Below, piece after piece: positions 34,006-42,437 of a stretch of DNA of 53,623 nt (the stretch's first letter is position 1; each line of letters opens with the position of its first letter). The position numbers and the translations under genes were made by a program. The DNA is taken from contig NZ_JYFE01000013.1 in the NCBI RefSeq assembly GCF_000877395.1, forward strand, positions 1 through 53,623. Reading direction: 5' to 3'. The notes beneath the pieces were generated by a model that did no database searches, was not told the origin of the DNA, and saw only the letters and a program-made list of their open reading frames with translations. Origin of the DNA: Jannaschia aquimarina. GTDB lineage: Bacteria > Pseudomonadota > Alphaproteobacteria > Rhodobacterales > Rhodobacteraceae.

Positions 34006-34074
34006 GTGCACCCCCTGTGCACCCCCTGTACACCCCCCGTGCAGACAATCGTGCAGACAATCGTGCAGACAGGG
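34006..34074 (+). repeat. Phased GTGCAC/C-run repeat array, copy B
   Basis: GTGCAC units start at 34006 and 34017, a GTACAC variant at 34028 and GTGCAG at 34039, all exactly 11 bp apart and separated by runs of five or six C. Two 12-bp steps of GTGCAGACAATC follow (34039 and 34051), and the last GTGCAGACAGGG begins at 34063. The array starts 42 bp after tRNA-Leu and ends 6 bp before the glycerate kinase ATG, so its last unit overlaps the ribosome-binding region. Confidence 0.9.
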
Positions 34075-34080
34075 CCCGGG

Positions 34081-35262
34081 ATGCGGCGGGATCTCATCGA
34101 CATCTTCATGGCCGGCGTCCGACGCGCCGATCCGGATCGCGCCGTCCGCGAGGCCGTGATCGACGCCGCTCCGGACGCGATCCTCGCGCTGGGCAAGGCA
34201 GCCGTTCCGATGACCAGCGCCGCGCTGACGCGCTTTCCCGACATCCCGGCGCTGGTCGTCACCAATCCGGAGAATCGGACCGATCTGCCGGGCGCGCGGG
34301 TGATGTACGGCGCCCACCCGGTTCCGGACGAAAGCTCGGCCCGCGCGGGGGCGGCGCTGCTGGAAGCGGCCGAGGCCCTGACCGAGGGGCACCGGGCGCT
34401 GGTGCTGATCTCGGGCGGCGGTTCCGCTCTGGCGGTGGCCCCGGTCGAGGGGGTCTCGCTGGAGGATAAGGCAGAGGTCTCGCGCCTGCTACTGGGGGCG
34501 GGGCTGGAGATCGACGCGATGAACGCGGTGCGTCAGGCCCTGTCGCGGATCAAGGGAGGCGGGCTGGCAAGGGCGGCGGCGCCGGCTTTTGTCGAGGCGT
34601 TGCTGCTCTCGGACGTGATCGGGGACGACCCGGCGATCATCGCCTCGGGTCCGACGGTGCCGCCCGTAGGCGGCGCACGCGAGGTGCTGGAACGGGCTGG
34701 CCTGTGGGACCGCGTGCCGGCCTCGGTCCGGGCGGCGCTGCGAAGGCCCCCGGTGGCACAGGTCCCGGTTTCGACATGGCGGTTGGTGGGATCGAACGCC
34801 CTCTCGGTCGCGGCGATGGCCGAGGCGGCCCCCGGTGCGATGGCCGATCCAATCCCGCTGACCGGCGACGTGGCCGAGGCCGCCCGGCGGGTTGCGGCGG
34901 CGGCGCGGCGTGGCCCGGGGACGACGCTGTGGGGGGGTGAGACGACCGTCGTGCTGCGTGGCGACGGTCTTGGCGGGCGCAACCAAGAGCTTGCCTTGAG
35001 GGTCGCATTGGCCTTGGAGGACCTGGACAGGCCCTGGGCCTTTCTGTCGGGCGGGACGGATGGCCGCGACGGGCCGACGGATGCGGCGGGGGCGGTCGTC
35101 GACGATGGGACGGTCGCGCGGATCCGCGCGGCGGGACTCGACCCCGCGGCGGCACTGGCGCGCAACGACAGCTACCCGGTTCTGGATGCGGCCGGGGCCC
35201 TGTTGCGGATCGGCGGGACGGGGACGAACGTGGCAGACCTTCAGATCCTCCGGGTGCGGTGA
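34081..35262 (+). CDS. Glycerate 2-kinase (DUF4147/MOFRL family)
   Basis: 393 residues from MRRDLIDIFMAGV. The N-terminal DUF4147 domain has ILALGKAAVPM, VLISGGGSAL and SRIKGGGLARA. The C-terminal MOFRL domain has GLGGRNQELALRVAL and FLSGGTDGRDGPTDAAGAVVDD. Together these define class II glycerate kinases (GckA/TtuD), which phosphorylate D-glycerate to 2-phosphoglycerate. This could link glyoxylate made by GlcDEF to central metabolism, although the genes are 30 kb apart. The frame is open upstream to 33934 only by reading through the repeat array and tRNA end. Confidence 0.9.
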   Translation: MRRDLIDIFMAGVRRADPDRAVREAVIDAAPDAILALGKAAVPMTSAALTRFPDIPALVVTNPENRTDLPGARVMYGAHPVPDESSARAGAALLEAAEALTEGHRALVLISGGGSALAVAPVEGVSLEDKAEVSRLLLGAGLEIDAMNAVRQALSRIKGGGLARAAAPAFVEALLLSDVIGDDPAIIASGPTVPPVGGAREVLERAGLWDRVPASVRAALRRPPVAQVPVSTWRLVGSNALSVAAMAEAAPGAMADPIPLTGDVAEAARRVAAAARRGPGTTLWGGETTVVLRGDGLGGRNQELALRVALALEDLDRPWAFLSGGTDGRDGPTDAAGAVVDDGTVARIRAAGLDPAAALARNDSYPVLDAAGALLRIGGTGTNVADLQILRVR

Positions 35263-35426
35263 CAACCGGTCGAGCCCGCCTCGATTGTCTCTTGCCGCGG
35301 GCGCGAGCCGTCCCATTTGGGCGATCGTGACGCCGTGCAAAGGCCGTGCCGGGAGGTGAACCCTCTCGCATGATCATGCGCACCGTGAAAATCGTCACTC
35401 AGCACACCGTCCAGAGGAAGGTGATC

Positions 35427-35894
35427 GTGCCGAGCAACAAAAGAACCGTCCTTGCCCTGGGAGCCGCCGCCTTTGCGGCGACCGCAGGCGCGGCCTGGAT
35501 CCGCTATTCGGGCATGGAAGCCGAAGACTGGCATGTGGACCCGGAGAGCGGCAGCCGCACCGGCCGCCCGAACGAGTTCGTCGTCGCCGAAGGTGGCGAT
35601 ATGGAACCCGTCATGCGGGCGGAGGCTCCGGCCGCGCTGCTGGCGCGGCTGGATGAGATCGCCCTCGCGGAGCCCAACACCGAACGGCTGGCCGGATCGC
35701 CCGAAGAGGGGCTGGTGACCTATGTCCAGCGGTCGGACCTGATGCAGTTTCCGGACGCGATTTCCGTCAAGGCGGAGGCGGCCGGAGACGGCTCACGCCT
35801 GACGATCTGGAGCCGGTCCCGCTACGGCTATTCCGATGCGGGCGTGAACCGTGCGCGCGTAGAGCGTTGGCTGGAGGCGTTGGAGCAGCAATAG
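35427..35894 (+). CDS. DUF1499 domain membrane-anchored protein
   Basis: 155 residues from a GTG at 35427, chosen because AGAGGAAGG lies 6-8 bp upstream and the protein then begins MPSNKRTVLALGAAAFAAT, a normal N-terminal membrane anchor. An ATG at 35370 would add 19 unusual residues. The C-terminal half, VTYVQRSDLMQFPDAISVKA and RLTIWSRSRYGYSDAGVNRARVERWL, is the DUF1499 signature. The role is unknown. It ends 91 bp from a convergent small gene. Confidence 0.8.
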   Translation: MPSNKRTVLALGAAAFAATAGAAWIRYSGMEAEDWHVDPESGSRTGRPNEFVVAEGGDMEPVMRAEAPAALLARLDEIALAEPNTERLAGSPEEGLVTYVQRSDLMQFPDAISVKAEAAGDGSRLTIWSRSRYGYSDAGVNRARVERWLEALEQQ

Positions 35895-35985
35895 CCGTCG
35901 AAATCGGCGGCTGCGTTTCCGAGGTTGCGGTCATGATTCCTGCCGTAGGCCGCCGAAAATGGGCCCGACGATCGAATGATACGGC

Positions 35986-36198
35986 CTAGCCGGTGACGCA
36001 GGGCGATCCGGTATCGCGCCAGATGGTGACGTTCTGGCTCATGGCGCAAAGGGCCATGAAGCTGCGTCCATCGACGGTGAGGCAGGCCTGCGAGCCGACA
36101 TCGAAGAGTTCCCCCTGCGTGCTTCGGCATTGGCAGGGCAATTCGGCAGCCGAGGGTAACGGCAGCACGAGCAGGGTCAGCAGCGCTATCGTTCTCAT
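35986..36198 (-). CDS. Small cysteine-rich exported protein
   Basis: 70 residues. A signal peptide MRTIALLTLLVLPLPSAA is followed by a short mature part with five cysteines (LPCQCRS, SQACLTV, ALCAMS, GSPCVTG), probably disulfide-bonded in the periplasm. Good codon bias and the exact signal peptide support a real gene. No function is known to me. It is divergent from prfA (103-bp gap) and convergent with the DUF1499 gene; an imperfect GGCGGC/GCCGCC pair in that convergent gap might form a weak terminator. Confidence 0.72.
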   Translation of the reverse strand: MRTIALLTLLVLPLPSAAELPCQCRSTQGELFDVGSQACLTVDGRSFMALCAMSQNVTIWRDTGSPCVTG

Positions 36199-36301
36199 GA
36201 CATAAGGTTAGCATTCCGGGGCGATTCCGGCAATCGCGCCGTGTGCGACCGTTGGCGTGACCGCTTGACGCTATGGCTCCTGCGGGGCAAGGCGCCGTCC
36301 C

Positions 36302-37357
36302 ATGATCCCCGAAGACCGCCTCGACCAGATCCTCGCACGTTTCGAGTTCCTCGAAGCGCGGTTGAACGCGGGCGCGGATGGATCGGAGATCGGTGCGTTG
36401 ACGCAGGAATATTCCGAGCTGAAGCCTGTCGCCGATCAGGTGCGCGACTGGCGTGCCCTGGACGTGCAGATCGCCGACGCGCGCACGATGCTGGACGATC
36501 CCGAGATGGCGGAATTGGCGCAGGCGGAGCTTGCCGAGCTTGAGGCCCGGCAGGCGGCCGCTTCGGACGCGCTGCGCCTTGCCCTGTTGCCGCGAGACGC
36601 CGCCGATGCGCGCCCAGCCATCCTGGAGATACGGCCGGGCACGGGCGGTGAGGAAGCGGCGCTCTTCGCGGGCGACCTCGAGGCGATGTATCGCCGCTAC
36701 GCCGGGGCCCGGGGCTGGGGCTGGGACGTCGTCGAACGGCAGGAGACCGATCTGGGCGGCGTGCGCGAGCTGGTCGTGCGCATCGAGGGCGACGGCGTCT
36801 TCGCCCGGCTGAAATTCGAAAGCGGCGTGCACCGGGTCCAGCGCGTGCCCGCCACCGAGAGCGGCGGGCGGATCCATACCTCTGCCGCGACGGTGGCGGT
36901 CTTGCCCGAGGCGGAGGCGGTGGAGATCGACATCCCCGCCAGCGACTTGCGGATCGACACGATGCGCGCCAGCGGGGCGGGCGGCCAGCACGTCAACACA
37001 ACCGACTCGGCCGTGCGGATCACGCACCTGCCCACGGGTCTGGTCGTGACGTCCTCCGAGAAGTCCCAGCATCGCAACCGCGAGATCGCCATGCAGGTGC
37101 TGCGCGCGCGGCTTTACGATGCGCAACGCGCCGCGACGGATGCGGAGCGGTCGGCGGATCGGAAGGCCCAGGTCGGGTCGGGCGACCGATCGGAACGGAT
37201 CCGGACCTACAACTTCCCCCAGGGCCGTATGACGGATCATCGGATCAACCTGACGCTCTATTCTCTGGGGCAGGTGATGCAGGGCGATCTGGACGAAGTG
37301 ATCGACGCGCTGACGGCGGACGCGCAGGCGGCGCAACTGGCCGAGATGGAAGCATGA
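36302..37357 (+). CDS. prfA: Peptide chain release factor 1
   Basis: 351 residues. The peptidyl-tRNA hydrolysis motif GGQ is at 227-229 within [10 protein letters not shown]. The class I release-factor features [17 protein letters not shown] and [14 protein letters not shown] precede it, and [18 protein letters not shown] and [18 protein letters not shown] follow. It ends translation at UAA and UAG. The length is normal. The stop overlaps the prmC start (ATGA), coupling the factor with the enzyme that methylates its GGQ glutamine. Confidence 0.96.
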   Translation: MIPEDRLDQILARFEFLEARLNAGADGSEIGALTQEYSELKPVADQVRDWRALDVQIADARTMLDDPEMAELAQAELAELEARQAAASDALRLALLPRDAADARPAILEIRPGTGGEEAALFAGDLEAMYRRYAGARGWGWDVVERQETDLGGVRELVVRIEGDGVFARLKFESGVHRVQRVPATESGGRIHTSAATVAVLPEAEAVEIDIPASDLRIDTMRASGAGGQHVNTTDSAVRITHLPTGLVVTSSEKSQHRNREIAMQVLRARLYDAQRAATDAERSADRKAQVGSGDRSERIRTYNFPQGRMTDHRINLTLYSLGQVMQGDLDEVIDALTADAQAAQLAEMEA

Positions 37358-38247
37358 GCGAAACCGATGTGGCGCGGGCCATGGCCTCGGCCCGGCGGCG
37401 GCTGGCCGCGGCGGGCGTGCCCGACCCGGCGCGCGATGCGTCCGCGCTGTTCGTGGGCCTGATCGAGGATTGGATTGGCGCGGCGGGCATCATGCCGGAG
37501 GACGTGGCGCAGATCTACGAGGATGCGGTGCAGAGGCGCATCCGGAGGCAACCCGTCTCGCAGATCACGGGGCGGCGCGCGTTCTGGATGCACGATTTCA
37601 TCGTCACCCCCGCCGTGCTCGATCCGCGTCCGGAGACGGAGACGCTGGTTCGGGCCGCGACGGATCTGCCCGCCGACGCCTTGGCCGATCCCGCACGCTG
37701 GCCACGCCTGCCCGAGGCCGATTGGCCGCCGGTCCCGTTCGAGCGCGTGCTGGATCTCGGCACGGGATCGGGCTGCATCCTGGCGTCGCTGCTTCACGAG
37801 CAGCCGGACGCGACGGGGCTTGGCGTGGATATCAGCGCCGAGGCGCTGGATGTGGCGGCGCGCAACGCCGAAGTCGCCGGCGTCGCGGACCGTGCGGCCT
37901 TCGCCCGGTCCGACTGGCTGGACGGGGTCGACGGCACGTTCGACCTGATCGTCTCGAACCCGCCCTATATCGCCGAGGCCGAGATGGCCGCATTGTCGCC
38001 CGAGGTGCTGCATGAGCCGCGCATCGCTCTGACGCCGGGCGGCGACGGGCTGGAGGCCTATCGCATCATCGCGCGCGACGCCCCCGCGCATCTTGAGCCC
38101 GCCGGCCGCCTGATGGTCGAGATCGGCCCGACGCAAGCCGCTGCGGTCAGGGACCTGTTTCTGGCGGCCGGTCTGGTCCACATCGCGGTTCTGCCCGATC
38201 TGGACGGGCGCGACCGCATCGTGACGGGCGAAAAACCGCCCGCATGA
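37354..38247 (+). CDS. prmC: Release factor glutamine methyltransferase PrmC
   Basis: 297 residues. The N-terminal helical domain includes [15 protein letters not shown]. The SAM-binding domain has [16 protein letters not shown] and the catalytic NPPY at 202-205 ([11 protein letters not shown]). It N5-methylates the Gln of the GGQ motif in release factors 1 and 2. The overlap with prfA is the standard bacterial arrangement. Confidence 0.95.
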   Translation: MSETDVARAMASARRRLAAAGVPDPARDASALFVGLIEDWIGAAGIMPEDVAQIYEDAVQRRIRRQPVSQITGRRAFWMHDFIVTPAVLDPRPETETLVRAATDLPADALADPARWPRLPEADWPPVPFERVLDLGTGSGCILASLLHEQPDATGLGVDISAEALDVAARNAEVAGVADRAAFARSDWLDGVDGTFDLIVSNPPYIAEAEMAALSPEVLHEPRIALTPGGDGLEAYRIIARDAPAHLEPAGRLMVEIGPTQAAAVRDLFLAAGLVHIAVLPDLDGRDRIVTGEKPPA

Positions 38248-38259
38248 GGCGATTTCGGC

Positions 38260-38288
38260 TTGTAAACGTCCTGAGACATACCCATAAC
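38260..38288 (+). promoter_or_regulatory. Candidate promoter of the DUF4167 gene
   Basis: TTGTAA (38260-38265) and CATAAC (38283-38288) are separated by exactly 17 bp, each matching 4 of 6 consensus bases. They lie in an AT-richer part of the 160-bp gap after prmC. A single GTGCAC-type repeat follows at 38318. Confidence 0.4.
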
Positions 38289-38317
38289 CACCTCACAGCC
38301 GGATGCGGCGCACAGCC

Positions 38318-38331
38318 TCACGTGCACCCCC
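38318..38331 (+). repeat. Single copy of the GTGCAC/C-run motif, copy D
   Basis: TCACGTGCACCCCC is identical over 14 bases to the first unit of array B (34002-34015). It stands alone, 77 bp upstream of the DUF4167 start and on its coding strand. Confidence 0.6.
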
Positions 38332-38407
38332 GGCTTTCGCCCGAGAGCAAACAGGCGCCAGGTCCCCGGCAAGGGGCGGCGCGGCAAAACCACTCGAAAG
38401 CCATTTC

Positions 38408-39094
38408 ATGAGAAGCTCGAAGTCCCGTTCGCGGAATAAGAACCGCAACCGTCCCTCTGGCGGCAATATTATCAACCGGGTGTTCGACAGCTCCGGTCCC
38501 GAGGGGAAGGTGCGCGGAACGCCACAGCAGATCATCGACAAGTACAACCAGCTTGCCCGTGACGCCCAGCTTGCGGGCGACAGGGTCGCGGTCGAGAACT
38601 TCCAGCAACATGCGGAGCATTACACCCGCCTGCTGGCCCAGGCCCAGAAGGAGATGGATGCCAAGCGCGAACAGCAGCAGGGCGGACAGCAGAACAACCC
38701 TCAGGCCGGTCAGCAAGGTGGCCAACAGGGCGGCGGCAACCAGCAGGGCGGCGGTCAGCCCCAGGATCAGCAGGGCGGCCAGCAGCAGCGGGACCAGCAG
38801 GACGGACAGGGCGGCGATCCGCGTGGCGGACGCAACCAGGACGAGGGCCGGGGCCAGGGCGGCGGGCGCCGCGGCCGGCGCGATCGCAACGAGGACCGGC
38901 AGCCGGACGTGATCGAGCCGGACGGCGACAGCGGTCTGGTCGAGACGCCGGAAGCCAAGGCCGAAGCCCAGCCGGAGGTGAGTGCGGCAGAGGAAGAAAG
39001 GCCCAAGCGTCGTACGCGTCGCAAGGCCCCGAAGGCCGAAGAGCCCAAGGCGGAGGATGCGGGCGATCAGGCGGCGCAGGCCGAAGCTTCCTGA
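38408..39094 (+). CDS. DUF4167 domain protein with Gln/Gly-rich tail
   Basis: 228 residues from the ATG at 38408. The basic start MRSSKSRSRNKNRNRPSGG, then NRVFDSSGPEGKVRGTPQQI and ENFQQHAEHYTRLLAQAQ, form the conserved DUF4167 domain (about 1-85). The rest is low complexity: Gln/Gly-rich (about 88-170, with GGQQ-type units), then acidic Glu/Ala/Pro-rich with a basic RPKRRTRRKAPK patch. The basic N-terminus suggests RNA binding, but the function is unknown. Members of this family often follow prfA-prmC in alphaproteobacteria. Confidence 0.85.
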   Translation: MRSSKSRSRNKNRNRPSGGNIINRVFDSSGPEGKVRGTPQQIIDKYNQLARDAQLAGDRVAVENFQQHAEHYTRLLAQAQKEMDAKREQQQGGQQNNPQAGQQGGQQGGGNQQGGGQPQDQQGGQQQRDQQDGQGGDPRGGRNQDEGRGQGGGRRGRRDRNEDRQPDVIEPDGDSGLVETPEAKAEAQPEVSAAEEERPKRRTRRKAPKAEEPKAEDAGDQAAQAEAS

Positions 39095-39410
39095 GCGGGC
39101 AGGCCGATCGGGGATACCCTCGTGCCATCCTGACGGCTACATCGGTGTCGGCAGGGGATACGCGGCTTTTCCAAGACTGACGCGAGACATCTACGCGTCG
39201 GTGTCGCGTCGATTTGGCTTCCGAGCGCTTACCCGATTGACCATGGCTTCACTCGGCGTGGCCGGGTGATTTGAACCACCCTGCAGGGTCTGGCCGGTGG
39301 ATTGCCGGGGCTGGCCCGGCGGTGTCGGACGTCCTTGGGTCCCAAGAAAACGGATCGGGGGGCGGATCGTCGATCCAGGGTTTTGGATCGTACGAGCGCG
39401 CGCGAAGGGG
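39095..39410. other. Non-coding gap between DUF4167 and rsmA
   Basis: This 316-bp stretch lies between convergent genes and has no ORF I would support. It holds two 6+1+6 palindromes, CTTGGGTCCCAAG (39334-39346) and GGATCGTCGATCC (39364-39376), with GGATCG also at 39352 and 39385. It also holds a hairpin suited to rsmA termination (39371-39390). A stretch near 39260 resembles a tRNA T-loop in reverse but does not fold as a tRNA. Confidence 0.5.
39371..39390 (-). terminator. Hairpin after rsmA
   Basis: CGATCCA (39371-39377) pairs perfectly with TGGATCG (39384-39390) around a 6-nt loop, 20 bp beyond the rsmA stop on the minus strand. There is no T-tract directly after it, so termination is plausible but unproven. 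Confidence 0.4.
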
Positions 39411-40244
39411 TCAGCCCATTTCTCTCGCCAGCGCGCACCAGGCTTCCAGGGGCACCGTCTCGGCGCGGTCGGTGGGCGCGATGCCCGCCGCGCGGAGCCG
39501 ATGCTCGATATTCGGCGCCAGCCCCTTCAAGGCGGCGCGCAACATCTTGCGGCGCTGATTGAAGCCTGCCGCAACGACCCGTTCCAGCACCTGCGCGTCG
39601 GCCTCGAACCGCGGTTCGGGCAGGGCGGTCAGGTAGACCACGGCCGAATGGACCTTGGGGGCGGGGACGAAGGCCTCTGGCGGCAGGGTCAGGGCGATCC
39701 GCGCGTCGCAGCGCCACTGGGCCAGCACGGCCAAGCGACCATAGGCCTTGCCGCCCGGTTCGGCCACGATGCGTTGGGCCACCTCTTTCTGGAACATCAG
39801 CGTGAGCGACGACCAGGGCGGCGGCCATGTCGGCGGCGTCAGCCAACGGATCAGCAATTCGGTCCCGATATTGTAGGGCAGGTTCGCGCAGACCTTCCAT
39901 GGCGGCGTCAGATGGTCGGCCGGGTCGATATCGAGCGCGTCGCCGTTCACGACGTCCAAGCGGCCGGGATAGGCCTCGGCGATCTGGGCGAGGGCGGGCA
40001 GGCAGCGGGCATCCTTTTCCACGGCCAGTACCTTTGCGGCGCCTTCGGCCAGCAACCCCCGGGTCAGGCCTCCGGGGCCCGGACCGACTTCGAGCACCTG
40101 CGCACCTTCGACCCCTGCAGTGCGCGCGATCCGGGCGGTCAGGTTGAGATCCAGCAGGAAATTCTGGCCGAGCTGCTTTTTCGCGCGCAGGTCATGGGCG
40201 GCGATGACCTCGCGCAGAGGGGGCAGGGCGTCGATACGGCTCAC
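39411..40244 (-). CDS. rsmA: 16S rRNA dimethyladenosine transferase RsmA (KsgA)
   Basis: 277 residues. It starts with the substrate-binding [19 protein letters not shown]. The SAM motif is [16 protein letters not shown] and the catalytic NLPY is in [31 protein letters not shown] lies in the C-terminal part. It dimethylates two adjacent adenosines near the 3' end of 16S rRNA during small-subunit maturation. Its start overlaps the pdxA stop by 4 bp. It is the last gene of the operon beginning at lptF. Confidence 0.95.
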   Translation of the reverse strand: MSRIDALPPLREVIAAHDLRAKKQLGQNFLLDLNLTARIARTAGVEGAQVLEVGPGPGGLTRGLLAEGAAKVLAVEKDARCLPALAQIAEAYPGRLDVVNGDALDIDPADHLTPPWKVCANLPYNIGTELLIRWLTPPTWPPPWSSLTLMFQKEVAQRIVAEPGGKAYGRLAVLAQWRCDARIALTLPPEAFVPAPKVHSAVVYLTALPEPRFEADAQVLERVVAAGFNQRRKMLRAALKGLAPNIEHRLRAAGIAPTDRAETVPLEAWCALAREMG

Positions 40245-41218
40245 GCCGGGGCCGTGGCGCGGCGGCCGGCCATCTCCCAGGCGAGGCGGAGCGCGGCCAC
40301 CATCGAGGTCGGGTCGGCCTGACCGGTGCCCGCGATATCGAAGGCGGTGCCGTGATCGGGCGAGGTACGGATGAAGGGCAGGCCCAGCGTCACGTTCACG
40401 CCGCCCGCGAAGTCGATCGTCTTGATCGGGATCAGCGCCTGATCGTGATACATCGCCACGGCGGCGTCATAGCCTTCGCGGGCGACGGCGTGGAAGGCGG
40501 TGTCGGCGGGCAGCGGGCCGAAGCAGCCCAGTTCCGGCGCGAGGCGGTCGACGAGGGGGCCGATCCAGTCGGTTTCCTGGCGCCCCATCGTGCCGCCCTC
40601 GCCGGCGTGAGGGTTCAGGCCGGTCACGGCGATGCGCGGGGCGGCGATGCCGAAGTCGCGGCGTAGACCAGCATTGGTCACGCGCAGGCAGGTCTCCAGC
40701 GTCTCGGGAGTCAGGGCGCGGGGCACGTCCTCCAGCGCGATGTGGATCGTCGCGGGGACGACACGCAGGTCCGGACAGGCGAGCATCATCACCACGTCCG
40801 CATCCCCGCACAGGGCGGCGAGGTATTCGGTATGGCCCGGATAGGGGAAGCCCGCGCCGTCCTTGAGCGCCTTCTTGTTGATCGGCGCCGTGCAGATGGC
40901 CGAGGCGGCGCCGCTCGATGCTAGCTCCACCCCGCGGGCAATGGCCGAGATGACGCCCGCCGCCTGCGCGGGATCGGGGTGGCCGGGGGTCGCGGGGCCG
41001 GGGATGTCGTGGGGCAGGACGCAAAGCGCGTCGGTCGCGGCCTCTTCCGGCGTGTCGATCTCGCGGATGATGACGCCGTGGCCGTCGAAATGGGCGGGAT
41101 TGCCGATGACGAAGAACGGCACCTCTCCGCCGACGGCGCGGGCCTTGGCGACGACCTCGGGACCGATCCCGGCCGGTTCGCCGCAGGTTACGGCGACCGG
41201 GGCGCGCCGGTCGATCAT
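40241..41218 (-). CDS. pdxA: 4-hydroxythreonine-4-phosphate dehydrogenase
   Basis: 325 residues. Family marks are [13 protein letters not shown] at the N-terminus, [25 protein letters not shown] in the middle (catalytic His and Lys), and [16 protein letters not shown] with [19 protein letters not shown] near the C-terminus, which supply the metal ligands. It acts in the DXP-dependent pathway of pyridoxal phosphate synthesis. It overlaps both surA and rsmA by 4 bp, an arrangement known from other proteobacteria. Confidence 0.95.
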   Translation of the reverse strand: MIDRRAPVAVTCGEPAGIGPEVVAKARAVGGEVPFFVIGNPAHFDGHGVIIREIDTPEEAATDALCVLPHDIPGPATPGHPDPAQAAGVISAIARGVELASSGAASAICTAPINKKALKDGAGFPYPGHTEYLAALCGDADVVMMLACPDLRVVPATIHIALEDVPRALTPETLETCLRVTNAGLRRDFGIAAPRIAVTGLNPHAGEGGTMGRQETDWIGPLVDRLAPELGCFGPLPADTAFHAVAREGYDAAVAMYHDQALIPIKTIDFAGGVNVTLGLPFIRTSPDHGTAFDIAGTGQADPTSMVAALRLAWEMAGRRATAPA

Positions 41219-42426
41219 CGGATCTCGATCACCGCGTCGGCGCGCAACTCTTCCAAGTAGCCTTGCGCGTAGCTCACGAGACGCTGGTTCAGAAGCTGCT
41301 GCCCGATCTGCTCGAACGCGCCTTCGGGCTGTTCGGTGACGCGGCCGCAGAGCATCACAAGGCGCAGAACGCCGTTGCCCGACAGGAGCGTCGTGGTCTC
41401 GTCGGGGTCGAGCGTGGCGAGCGACTGGCGCAGGTCGTCGGGCAACTCGCCCACGGCGCGAACCTCGCGCAGGAGCGTGCCCTCGGGCTGGCCCTTGGCG
41501 ATGCCGTAGAGGTCGTCGCAGGTGTCGATCCGCTCGCGGATGCGGGCGGCCTGCGACAGCGCCTCTTCGGAGCGGCCTCCGGGGATGCGGTACTCGGCAT
41601 AGTCGATGGACAGCGTGTCCGGGACGGCAAGCTGCCCCTCGTCGAGGTCGCGCAACAGGTAGATGCCGATGAAGCTGCCGAGGTTGATCGGCTCGGTCAC
41701 CTGACCGGGGCCAAGTGCCAGAACCTGCGCGGCGATGGGCGGCGCCAGTTGCGAGAGCGGCAGCCAGTCTAGGCGCCCGCCGCGCTGGGCCGAGGGCGCG
41801 CGGGAATACTGACGCGCCGCACGCTGGAACGCGTCTTGTCCGGAGAGGTTCTGGGAGAGTTGGCGGGCGAGGGCCGTCACTTCGTCCTGGTTCTCGGGCG
41901 TAAGGGGAATGGCGATCTCGCTGAGCAGGACGCGGATGCCGGTGGCGGAATTGCCCTGGGCGAGCGCCCGCTCGATCTCCGCCTCGTTGGGGCGCGCGCG
42001 GGGGCCAAACCGGCCCTGGACAAGTTGGCGCCAGTAGAGGCCGTTGCGGATGAAGTCTCGGAAGGTTTCCGGAGAGACGCCATTGGCCTCCAGCGCCTGG
42101 ACAAACTGGTCGGGGGTCAGGTTGGCCCGGGCGGCGAACTCGACCATCGCCTCGTCCAGCGCCTCGGGCGTCACCTCGATCCCGGCGCGGCGGGCGGCGT
42201 CGACCTGTAGCGACTCGTCGATCAGCACGTCGCGCGCGCCCTCGAAATCGGCGTTTGGCGCGCGCAGCAGGGCGAAGAAGCGGGCCCGCTGTTCGACCTG
42301 GAAGCGGTTGATCTGCCGGTCGTCGACGGTGGCCACCGTCTCGAACAGGTTCTGCGCCGTGGCGGGCGCCGTGATGGCGGCCAGCGCGACCAGAAAGACG
42401 GCGACCAGCCGTGCCAGAATTCCCAT
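41215..42426 (-). CDS. surA: Periplasmic chaperone/peptidyl-prolyl isomerase SurA
   Basis: 403 residues. A signal peptide MGILARLVAVFLVALAAITAPATA is followed by the SurA N-terminal helical chaperone region (about 28-165). One parvulin-type domain lies in the middle (about 170-270, with RGGRLDWLPLSQLAPPI), and a C-terminal helix ends the protein. It escorts outer-membrane proteins, including LptD, across the periplasm. The ATG at 42426 has GAGGGG 7 bp upstream; another in-frame ATG at 42441 would overlap the lptD stop (ATGA) and add five residues. Confidence 0.88.
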   Translation of the reverse strand: MGILARLVAVFLVALAAITAPATAQNLFETVATVDDRQINRFQVEQRARFFALLRAPNADFEGARDVLIDESLQVDAARRAGIEVTPEALDEAMVEFAARANLTPDQFVQALEANGVSPETFRDFIRNGLYWRQLVQGRFGPRARPNEAEIERALAQGNSATGIRVLLSEIAIPLTPENQDEVTALARQLSQNLSGQDAFQRAARQYSRAPSAQRGGRLDWLPLSQLAPPIAAQVLALGPGQVTEPINLGSFIGIYLLRDLDEGQLAVPDTLSIDYAEYRIPGGRSEEALSQAARIRERIDTCDDLYGIAKGQPEGTLLREVRAVGELPDDLRQSLATLDPDETTTLLSGNGVLRLVMLCGRVTEQPEGAFEQIGQQLLNQRLVSYAQGYLEELRADAVIEIR

Positions 42427-42437
42427 GCTCCCGCCCC

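Noticed and set aside
33877-34074. tRNA-Leu as an integration site of a mobile element
   Set aside because: No integrase, no repeated tRNA 3' end and no foreign-looking genes follow; the neighbours are ordinary metabolic genes.
35828-37336. 502-codon open frame antisense to prfA and the small secreted gene
   Set aside because: It covers prfA and a convergent gene, has no recognisable domain and reflects codon bias on the opposite strand.
39250-39290. tRNA-like T-loop (GGTTCAAATC on the minus strand)
   Set aside because: The flanking T-stem does not pair in register, and no acceptor, D or anticodon arms can be drawn.
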